From the NCBI GenBank assembly GCA_937983305.1, contig CALKAJ010000083.1, positions 1 through 10,275 of the forward strand: a stretch of 10,275 nt of DNA. The letters run 5' to 3'. How positions within the stretch are numbered: position 1 is the stretch's first letter; the number at the start of each line of letters is the position of its first letter. Shown here one piece after another: positions 1 through 5,770 of this stretch. Both the position numbers and the translations under genes were made by a program. The stretch comes from an uncultured Ignavibacteriota bacterium (GTDB lineage: Bacteria; Bacteroidota; Ignavibacteria; Tepidaquicellales; Tepidaquicellaceae). The notes beneath the pieces were generated by a model that had not been told where the DNA came from, searched no databases, and saw only the letters and a program-made list of their open reading frames with translations.

Positions 1-1
1 A

Positions 2-604
2 TTGATTTTCTTTCTTGTCCCCGGATTGATTTACGGAATAATTGTGAAGACCATCCGCAACGATAAAGATTTTATGAAACACATAACAAAATCTATGAGC
101 GGACTTGGAAGCTATATAGTGCTGGTTTTCTTTGCGGCACAGTTTGTTTACTTCTTCAATTACAGCAATCTCGGAATAATAGTAGCCGTGAAAGGAGCAT
201 TGGGCTTGAAAAGTATCGGCTTGACGGGAATACCTCTGATGGTCGGATTTGTTTTGCTCTCGGCATTCATAAATATGTTTATGGGCAGTGCTTCGGCAAA
301 GTGGGCAATAATGGCACCCGTATTTATACCAATGTTTATGCTTCTCGATTATCATCCCGCACTCACTCAGGCGGCATTTCGAATCGGCGATTCTGTAACA
401 AATCCGATAACACCAATGATGAGCTACTTCGCATTGATTGTAACCTATGCACAGCGTTACAGCGATAAATACGGAATCGGAACAATCATTTCAACAATGC
501 TTCCCTATTCGATTTTCTTCACGATTTTCTGGATTGTGTTATTGATTATCTGGATGCTAATCGGATTCCCGCTCGGACCCGACGGACCGCTTCACATGAA
601 ATAG
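2..604 (+). CDS. AbgT-family transporter (p-aminobenzoyl-glutamate type), C-terminal part
   Basis: This is an inner-membrane secondary transporter of the AbgT family, whose members move p-aminobenzoyl-glutamate or, in some cases, sulfonamides. Only the last ~200 residues are in the window; family members are about 500 residues, so the frame enters from the left edge and the TTG at base 2 is not the true start. The stretch GSASAKWAIMAPVFIPMF (residues 95-112 of the visible part) and RIGDSVTNPITPMMSYF (127-143) are the hallmark C-terminal AbgT signatures, including the conserved Asp and Asn of the re-entrant substrate-binding region. Hydrophobic segments at about 37-52, 75-94, 102-116 and 168-189 are membrane spans. 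The tail GFPLGPDGPLHMK is a normal family ending, so the gene is complete at its 3' side. A strong terminator follows 40 bases later. The substrate cannot be told from sequence. Codon use is more mixed than in the genes to the right, suggesting a resident chromosomal gene. Confidence 0.9.
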   Translation: MIFFLVPGLIYGIIVKTIRNDKDFMKHITKSMSGLGSYIVLVFFAAQFVYFFNYSNLGIIVAVKGALGLKSIGLTGIPLMVGFVLLSAFINMFMGSASAKWAIMAPVFIPMFMLLDYHPALTQAAFRIGDSVTNPITPMMSYFALIVTYAQRYSDKYGIGTIISTMLPYSIFFTIFWIVLLIIWMLIGFPLGPDGPLHMK

Positions 605-644
605 TTTTTCGCTTTAATATTTTTTTTACAAAGCTTTTTTACAA

Positions 645-679
645 CCTTACTAAACTCCGGTTTAGTAAGGTTTTTTTTT
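645..679 (+). terminator. Rho-independent terminator of the AbgT gene
   Basis: The arms CCTTACTAAAC (645-655) and GTTTAGTAAGG (660-670) pair perfectly over 11 bp around a TCCG loop, followed by nine T. It lies 40 bases after the AbgT stop. The hairpin is one of three in this window sharing the TCCG loop and the CTAA/TTAG arms (see 682-707 and 5456-5481). Confidence 0.9.
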
Positions 680-681
680 CT

Positions 682-707
682 CATTTCTAAGCTCCGGCTT
701 AGTAATG
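682..707 (+). repeat. Second copy of the TCCG-loop hairpin, one mismatch
   Basis: The arms CATTTCTAAGC (682-692) and GCTTAGTAATG (697-707) pair with one T-T mismatch around a TCCG loop, only 11 bases beyond the AbgT terminator. No T-run follows, so it is unlikely to terminate by itself. The right arm is identical to that of the copy at 5456-5481, nearly 4.8 kb away, which points to a dispersed palindromic repeat and not a chance structure. Confidence 0.75.
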
Positions 708-984
708 AAAAAGGACTCCCCAACTCATAAATACATAAAATTTTTACTTGCAATTTTTAAAATAAGTTTTTAATTTCCAAACAAGTGTTAGAGTTTCTTT
801 GAAAATTAGGGATAAGTTTACTGAGATGGTGAAAGTAATGCCTCAACTTCGGGAGGGTTCAACAAAAAAATTCCCACAACTGAAAGGCGAAATAAATTAT
901 CCTGCAACTTAAACACAAAGGTCTGACACGATTTATTTTTGCTCTTAATTTTTTTTCAAAAACAGTTCTTTGACATAAAAAAAT
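708..984. other. Intergenic spacer, no gene recognised
   Basis: I see no credible reading frame here on either strand. The stretch is AT-rich with poly-A and poly-T runs. A TTGACA-like hexamer lies at 970-975, immediately before the tandem repeat array, but no convincing -10 box stands at the right distance, so I do not call a promoter. Confidence 0.5.
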
Positions 985-1320
985 AGTTACAATTTTCGGA
1001 AAAATGTATAAAATGTAATTTAGAAAGTGCAAAATGTAATTTCAAATGTGCACAATTTTCGGAAAAATATATAAAATGTAATTTACAAAGTGCAAAATGT
1101 AATTTCAAATTTGCACAATTTTCCGAAAAATGTATAAAATGTAATTTAAAATGTGCAAAATGTAATTTCAAATGTGCACAATTTTCGGAAAAATGTATAA
1201 AATGTAATTTAGAAAGTGCAAAATTTTCCGAAAAAAGTGCAAAATTTTCCGAAAAAAGTGCAAAATTTTCCGAAAAATGTACACAATTTTCGGAAAAAAG
1301 TATACATTTTGGAAACAATT
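985..1320. repeat. Tandem repeat array: sixteen 21-bp units with 63-bp higher-order period
   Basis: Sixteen units of exactly 21 bp run in unbroken register, with boundaries at 985, 1006, 1027, 1048 and so on to 1300. Three unit types alternate. Type A begins GTGCACAAT and continues TTTCGGAAAAAT. Type B begins GTATAAAATG and continues TAATTT plus five variable bases. Type C begins GTGCAAAATG and continues TAATTTCAAAT. The order A-B-C repeats three times (985-1173) to give a 63-bp super-repeat. A-B follows, then three nearly identical hybrid units (1216-1278) joining the C-type start GTGCAAAA to the A-type core TTTTCCGAAAA, and two degenerate units end the array. The core TTTTCSGAAAA is a near palindrome that appears in both orientations. 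The array ends about 88 bp before the start codon at 1408. Because 21 is divisible by 3, the minus strand stays open as a heptad-repeat frame, which I regard as a by-product. Confidence 0.9.
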
Positions 1321-1394
1321 TTGCATTTAAAGCCCGGAAACGCTAATTTTTTATTTTAATTGAAAATAATAGGTACTTTTTCATAAACTTAAAA

Positions 1395-1400
1395 AAGGAG
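1395..1400 (+). promoter_or_regulatory. Shine-Dalgarno site of the FN3-like gene
   Basis: AAGGAG sits seven bases upstream of the ATG at 1408. It is one of the few textbook ribosome-binding sites in the window and fixes the start of the downstream gene. Confidence 0.8.
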
Positions 1401-1407
1401 AAAAAAA

Positions 1408-2025
1408 ATGAAGAAGTATATAGTAAAAACCCTCGGAATAAACTCAGGGTTAATTCAAGGGATGAACGCAAATCCCTCAGACTGGGTAACAACTCCCGTA
1501 AAAGTAGGAGATTTGGAAACAGCCCAAACCAATTTAACAACTGCCGGCAACGCGATTGATTCCGCAGAAGCTGCCGCAAAAATCGCCCGCCACGATGGCA
1601 ACGAGTTAAATAAAACCGTTGTTGCACTCGATGAGCAGGTTACAAATCTGGCTTACGGGATTTATGCCAAAAACCCCGATAAGCTTGCGGAATATGGAAT
1701 CAAACCGCGTAAAGACCCCTCAAAGATTCCGCCTCCATCAAGCATTCTCGCCATAGAAATTAATGACGATTCCGACGGAGAGGGCTTTGATTTAAAAATC
1801 GTTTCGCGCGATGAATTGGCGGATAGCTACGAATGGCAAAAAGGTCAGTCAACAACTCCGACTGATTTAAACACCATTCCTCCAATGATTTATTTTAAAA
1901 CAACATCCAAAACACAATTTATTGATGACGACGTAGTAAAGGGAATCAGATATTTCTATCGCGTCCGTGCAATGAACCGCAACGGACAAGGTCCCTGGAG
2001 CGAAGCCGCAAGTAGAGTGCAATAA
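1408..2025 (+). CDS. Small protein with fibronectin type III-like C-terminal domain, function unknown
   Basis: The protein has 205 residues. The start is set by AAGGAG seven bases before the ATG. There is no signal peptide or membrane segment, so it is probably cytoplasmic or exported by a specialised route. Residues ~25-100 look mainly helical (alanine-rich around 46-62, including AAAKIARHDGNELNK). A short proline-rich linker, PSKIPPPSS, at 104-112 leads to a beta-rich domain at ~113-205. That domain ends in RYFYRVRAMNRNGQGPWSEAA (181-201), a typical fibronectin III F/G strand pattern with the conserved Tyr, Arg and PWS. I recall similar helical-plus-FN3 proteins annotated as hypothetical in Bacteroidota-related genomes, but I know no established role. 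It stands alone, convergent with the HD-GHKL gene, with the 21-bp repeat array directly upstream. Codon use is more mixed than in the genes to its right. Confidence 0.8.
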   Translation: MKKYIVKTLGINSGLIQGMNANPSDWVTTPVKVGDLETAQTNLTTAGNAIDSAEAAAKIARHDGNELNKTVVALDEQVTNLAYGIYAKNPDKLAEYGIKPRKDPSKIPPPSSILAIEINDDSDGEGFDLKIVSRDELADSYEWQKGQSTTPTDLNTIPPMIYFKTTSKTQFIDDDVVKGIRYFYRVRAMNRNGQGPWSEAASRVQ

Positions 2026-2045
2026 GCCGGAATAACGAAAAAACA

Positions 2046-2073
2046 AAGAGCCGTTTAGAAATAGACGGCTCTT
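2046..2073 (-). terminator. Terminator hairpin between convergent genes
   Basis: AAGAGCCGT (2046-2054) pairs with ACGGCTCTT (2065-2073), extended by a T-G and a T-A pair, around a 6-base loop. Read on the minus strand it is followed by TTTGTTTTTTCG, a good T-tract, so it mainly serves the minus-strand HD-GHKL gene that stops 23 bases away. On the plus strand it lies 20 bases after the FN3-like gene, but the tail AGAAATTCTATT is a poor one, so termination in that direction would be weaker. Confidence 0.8.
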
Positions 2074-2095
2074 AGAAATTCTATTATAGAAATAA

Positions 2096-5026
2096 TTAAG
2101 TTCTAGTATAAAACTCAATATATCTTCTTAAATCCGAAAAAGCCTTTGGATATTTCCTTTGCCGTTCTTCTATTTTATATGGAATAATATAGTCGGGGCC
2201 TAAATATATATCTAAATATAATTCAATTAGATTTTTCAGTTCATTTTTACCATTCAAGTGACCATTATTATAATAGCATTCAATAACTAACCCAATATTG
2301 TCTTTAAATTTTTCTAAAACATCATACTTAATATTGCTTTTTAGATTAGAAGGTAAAACACCACCTTTCATATCTTTATTTACCAATGTTACCCATTTAT
2401 CAGATATCTTATTTTCATTATATAGATAATTTTTTAAATAATTCGCAATTCTTTTCTTATCTTTTTCAAAAAGATAATCATATCGTTTTTTGTTAAGTAT
2501 GACTCTTTTCATTATTTCGTTTCGATCAGGATAAATAAATTCCATTGGTGAATCGCTAAAGTACGACTCGCTTTCACTACTTATCCTCCTATTAAAATCG
2601 TGTATAGATTTATATTTACTAATAAAGAAAATAATATTATCACCTGATGTGATTTCCGGGTTGATATTTCTATTTTCAAAAAGCCAAATATGTGTAACTA
2701 AGGATATACCTAATACATTGAGAATATGAGAACAATAATATAAAAACCCATTTTCTTTGAAAATCAATCTACCAGTCAAATCAATTTTAGCCAAATAATC
2801 AACATGTAATATTTTAGATGGTGAGTAATAAATTGGCTTATTAATATCAAGAGTCAATAATCTTGCAATAAAATCCTTAGCAATATCTTCTTGAATTGTC
2901 TTTAGAAATGGCAAACTTTTTTCTTCTAATGAGTTTCTATTAAGAGTTAATGGTAATTTAGAATTGAAATCAAAAACAGAGGTTATTAAATTTGAATATC
3001 CAAATACATTTTTCACTTTATTCCCATTAGGAATACAAAATCCATTGCAAAATAAATTCAATTGCTTTTTACTAAGAGAATATGAAAAATTATTTGAAGA
3101 ATAATTGAAATAGTCTATTAGACCAACTTCCTTCCAATTATGTTCTAATGATAGTGTCCAATTTACTTTCTTGAAGTTTTCAGGGTAAGAAGTTCTCCAT
3201 TTACCATTATTAATTTCAGCAACTGGGAGAAAATCTGTATCTTTTAAAAAGATAAATCTTTCTTTTAATTCTTCAAAAATGTCATATGTAATGTTAGGTT
3301 TTTTAAATCTATACCACGTAAACCAATCTAATTTCTTACTTCTATCTTTTAAATCTTTAATAATACTTTCTCTTAGTTTTATTTTAATACTTGTCCCAAT
3401 TTCTAATGTTGATTTTAATACTTCGATTTGCTCAGAATCAATAAAAGCAGAACAAGTATATGAATTTGTTGAATTCAAAAACCTAGTATTTAGAATTATT
3501 TCATCCCCTAATAAAAAAGAAGCTAATACACCAACACCAAACCTACCTGTTCTTCTTATGGTTGATTCTTTTTCCTCAACGAAATCTTTTTTCCACAACT
3601 CACTATTGATAAAAGATGCACCAGCTTTGAAGTAATAATTAATAAGTATTTCCTTGCTCATACCAATACCATTATCAATTATTGTAAAAAAGTATTCATT
3701 ATTTTCGTTACACTCAATTTTAATTTTAATTTCTGGTTTATACTCTAAATATTCTCTACTGCTATTTCCACCATATTTTTTAAAAATTATCTGTTGTCTC
3801 TCTAAACAAGCATCAACAGCATTTTGCAATAATTCTCTTACGCCATAAGTTGGATTATTTCCATAAAGTGGTCCGACTAAAAGTTTTAATAATTCAGGTT
3901 CGGCATCAAACATTATCTTTTCTGGAATGTAAATTGAGGATTCTGAAAATTTATCCTTATCATCAATCGTAGAAAATATTCTTCTATATTTATACTTTAA
4001 TTTACTTAATACTTCATTCCTTCCATATACTTCTCCAATAACCGCCCAGGTCAAATCAATTTCTTTTTGAATATCCTCAAATAATTTAATTAATTCTAAA
4101 TATATTGAACTTGTTTTAGGTTCAGCATGAATATGTATTAATTCTGGATCATCTGTTTGTACGCTAATGAATTTTATTGCATCATGTTTTTCCCATTCTT
4201 GTTTTGCGATTGGGCTCGAAAAAGATTTTGTCCTAAGTACTATTGAATCTGCCCTTTCTTTCTCAATCTGAACATAATCAGCAATTCTTATTAATCCCAT
4301 CAAGAATATAATTTTTGAATCATAAGGATTAAATTTACTTCTATTAAATTTGAATTCCAAATAATCAAATGTATCCCTTATAACCATACCGTGACTTCGT
4401 GCTGCTAAGCCAATGATATCTTTTATATTCATTTCTAACCCATGCGCAAATTCGATATTTTCACCATTTGCAGTAGGAAATCCATTTAAAACTATTTCAT
4501 GAGCTAATCTTGCATGATGTCTTCGTATAAATTCTCCAATTAACCTTTTATCATTATCTGTTAAATTGGTTTCTGGGGGCTCAATAATATTTACATTCTT
4601 GTCTCCCCATAGATTAATTTTTTGTTTTTGATTAAATTTCTTTGCTTCGTTTATGAATAAATTCCAATCACTTTTCCAATCCAACTTATCAAATTTATTA
4701 ATTCGAATAATATCATAATGACCATTAATTAATTTTAAAAATCCTGGATGGCTAATATGCATTCCAATATCATGGGCAACAGTTGCCAAAATTATTATAG
4801 TAATGTCCATTGAATTTAATAACTCGAAGGAATCTTCTGTAATGAGCGACTGAATTGAAAATAAAACATTTTCAACATGATTAATTCCATGGTCTGTATA
4901 ATCAGGAAAGAATTCCATATTATTTGCCTTAAGAATTTTCTCAAAATCACTTATTGTTTTTAAAACAATACCGTGTTTTTCTTGATCACATTTTAATATT
5001 TCTTCGAGTTTAATCGGAATATCCAT
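2096..5026 (-). CDS. HD phosphohydrolase domain fused to HSP90-like GHKL ATPase
   Basis: The protein has 976 residues from the ATG at 5026. A TTG at 5059 would add 11 residues; neither start has a clear ribosome site, and I prefer ATG. Residues ~1-330 form an HD metal-dependent phosphohydrolase fold: H46 and H50 in DHGINHVENV, the HD pair H85-D86 in VAHDIGMHI, a histidine-rich RRHHARLAHE at 168-177, and D250 in RIADYVQ. Residues ~375-540 are a GHKL ATPase of the HSP90 type: N-box RELLQNAVDA (E398, N402), DNGIGMS (D451), and the glycine-rich lid GRFGVGVLA (494-502). LPLTLNRNSLEE near 691-702 matches the HSP90 middle-domain loop whose Arg (here R697) contacts ATP phosphate. The last ~270 residues are unrecognised. 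HD domains cleave phosphomonoesters or nucleotides; GHKL modules use ATP for conformational switching, so ATPase-gated nucleotide hydrolysis or nuclease action is my inference. The gene is AT-rich and divergent from a restriction gene, suggesting a defence role. Confidence 0.85.
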   Translation of the reverse strand: MDIPIKLEEILKCDQEKHGIVLKTISDFEKILKANNMEFFPDYTDHGINHVENVLFSIQSLITEDSFELLNSMDITIIILATVAHDIGMHISHPGFLKLINGHYDIIRINKFDKLDWKSDWNLFINEAKKFNQKQKINLWGDKNVNIIEPPETNLTDNDKRLIGEFIRRHHARLAHEIVLNGFPTANGENIEFAHGLEMNIKDIIGLAARSHGMVIRDTFDYLEFKFNRSKFNPYDSKIIFLMGLIRIADYVQIEKERADSIVLRTKSFSSPIAKQEWEKHDAIKFISVQTDDPELIHIHAEPKTSSIYLELIKLFEDIQKEIDLTWAVIGEVYGRNEVLSKLKYKYRRIFSTIDDKDKFSESSIYIPEKIMFDAEPELLKLLVGPLYGNNPTYGVRELLQNAVDACLERQQIIFKKYGGNSSREYLEYKPEIKIKIECNENNEYFFTIIDNGIGMSKEILINYYFKAGASFINSELWKKDFVEEKESTIRRTGRFGVGVLASFLLGDEIILNTRFLNSTNSYTCSAFIDSEQIEVLKSTLEIGTSIKIKLRESIIKDLKDRSKKLDWFTWYRFKKPNITYDIFEELKERFIFLKDTDFLPVAEINNGKWRTSYPENFKKVNWTLSLEHNWKEVGLIDYFNYSSNNFSYSLSKKQLNLFCNGFCIPNGNKVKNVFGYSNLITSVFDFNSKLPLTLNRNSLEEKSLPFLKTIQEDIAKDFIARLLTLDINKPIYYSPSKILHVDYLAKIDLTGRLIFKENGFLYYCSHILNVLGISLVTHIWLFENRNINPEITSGDNIIFFISKYKSIHDFNRRISSESESYFSDSPMEFIYPDRNEIMKRVILNKKRYDYLFEKDKKRIANYLKNYLYNENKISDKWVTLVNKDMKGGVLPSNLKSNIKYDVLEKFKDNIGLVIECYYNNGHLNGKNELKNLIELYLDIYLGPDYIIPYKIEERQRKYPKAFSDLRRYIEFYTRT

Positions 5027-5092
5027 GTTTACACAAAAACTATTAGAAATTTTTCTCAAATTAGTTATTAATAGACTTAAAAAAAAGAAAGA

Positions 5093-5153
5093 ATTGAATG
5101 ACTAATTCTAATCTTCTCTTTCCTAACTTATACTATGAAATTAGTAATTCAAT
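5093..5153 (-). promoter_or_regulatory. Imperfect inverted repeat upstream of the HD-GHKL gene
   Basis: TTGAATGACTAATT (5094-5107) is mirrored by AATTAGTAATTCAA (5139-5152) with one mismatch, plus one outer A-T pair. The central loop is 31 bases and pyrimidine-rich. On the minus strand the structure is followed by TTCTTTCTTTTTTTT, ending about 20 bases before the TTG codon at 5059. It could be a leader attenuator, an operator, or chance pairing of AT-rich DNA. Confidence 0.35.
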
Positions 5154-5270
5154 AAATTTTAATTAATTATACTCACTCTATTTTAAATAAATTGGATAAT
5201 TTATTAATAATCTATGCATTTGTATAATTGAGAGTTAATAAGTTAAAGCATTGATAAGAAGTAGAAATAT

Positions 5271-5440
5271 TTGATAATTGAATTAGTATAAATAAATTAT
5301 GGGTATACACCTGAAAATCAATTACTAAATGATGTTTCTTTTCTTTATTCGAGCATAAGATTAATGTATTAATGGAAAGAAACGGATCCGGAAAAACAAC
5401 TTTGTTCAACTTAAAAACAGGTTTCTAAACCTACGAAATG
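5271..5440 (+). pseudogene. Decayed N-terminus of an ABC-transporter ATP-binding protein
   Basis: Reading with frame changes recovers the start of an ABC ATPase. From TTG 5271, IIELV runs into a TAA at 5289, then continues in the same frame as INYGYTPENQLLNDVSF. A frame change near 5338-5345 leads to SLFEHKINVLMERNGSGK (Walker A) and TTLFNLKTGF, ending at TAA 5426. A further shift restores KPT at about 5430-5438, matching the usual GFLKPT continuation. Branched-chain amino-acid type (LivG-like) ATPases have GPNGSGKTTLFNLITGF at this point, so the Walker A is preserved except for Glu-Arg in place of Gly-Pro. Two or more frameshifts and two stops in ~165 bases, and the absence of the remaining ~200 residues (signature motif, Walker B), show that it is dead. 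The fragment stops just before the TCCG hairpin at 5456. The assignment to the LivG branch is tentative; ABC ATPase is firm. Confidence 0.8.
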
Positions 5441-5455
5441 GAAATGTTCTCGCCT

Positions 5456-5481
5456 CATTACTAAGCTCCGGCTTAGTAATG
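5456..5481 (+). repeat. Perfect TCCG-loop hairpin, third copy
   Basis: CATTACTAAGC (5456-5466) and GCTTAGTAATG (5471-5481) pair over 11 bp with a TCCG loop, followed by TTTTCTTATTT. It could act as a terminator, but no intact plus-strand gene precedes it, only the decayed ABC ATPase whose remnant ends about 15 bases earlier. Its right arm is identical to the copy at 682-707. A much weaker relative may follow at about 5493-5523 (CCTT, a TTCC loop region, then AAGG), which I do not call. Confidence 0.75.
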
Positions 5482-5626
5482 TTTTCTTATTTCCTTAATA
5501 GGTTCCAGCTTTGCAAGGTAATGCTACAATGAAACATTTCTAATGTGCGTTAGAATCTCATAAACAGCCTAAAAACGCAAATTAACCTTACAAAAACTGC
5601 AATTAGTAATTCCGTAAACTTTTCCC
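5482..5626. other. Spacer between hairpins, no gene recognised
   Basis: I find no reading frame or protein-like remnant between the TCCG hairpin and the GC-rich terminator. Together with the pseudogene and hairpins this makes up the 744-base gap between the divergent HD-GHKL and restriction genes. Confidence 0.5.
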
Positions 5627-5660
5627 AATCCCCCCTTCAGCTTTGGGAGGGGGGATTTTT
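5627..5660 (+). terminator. GC-rich orphan terminator upstream of the restriction gene
   Basis: AATCCCCCCTTC (5627-5638) pairs with GGAGGGGGGATT (5646-5657), including one T-G pair, around a 7-base loop AGCTTTG. Five T (5656-5660) follow. The six-C/six-G core stands out against the AT-rich surroundings. No intact gene precedes it on the plus strand, so it either ended the lost ABC gene or its neighbours, or insulates the restriction operon from read-through. Confidence 0.75.
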
Positions 5661-5770
5661 AATTGATGTTTTGCAAAGCCCTTCCGTGAAAGCTAAAAAT
5701 TTTCCATAACTTCTATAAATATAAATTGCTATTTTATAAAAACCAAAATAATAAAAAATCGAAATGCTTT

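Noticed and set aside
956..1318. Minus-strand 120-residue frame of heptad repeats (FSEN/KLHF)
   Set aside because: It coincides with the 21-bp tandem array; a period divisible by three keeps a frame open automatically. The composition is implausible, and I see no ribosome site or independent coding signal.
985..1320. CRISPR array
   Set aside because: There are no unique spacers between conserved repeats: the whole unit repeats, units are only 21 bp, and no cas genes are present.
1343..1627. Minus-strand frame of 94 codons
   Set aside because: It is antisense to the well-supported FN3-like gene, with Arg/Leu/Phe-rich shadow composition.
3279..3848. Plus-strand frames inside the HD-GHKL gene
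   Set aside because: They are antisense shadows of the conserved ATPase motifs and have no recognisable features.
5212..5409. Minus-strand frame of 65 codons
   Set aside because: It runs opposite to the ABC ATPase remnant, which explains the sequence better, and has no ribosome site.
5661..5770. Promoter for the restriction gene around TATAAA (5714-5719)
   Set aside because: The -10-like box is unremarkable in such AT-rich DNA and no matching upstream box stands at the proper distance.
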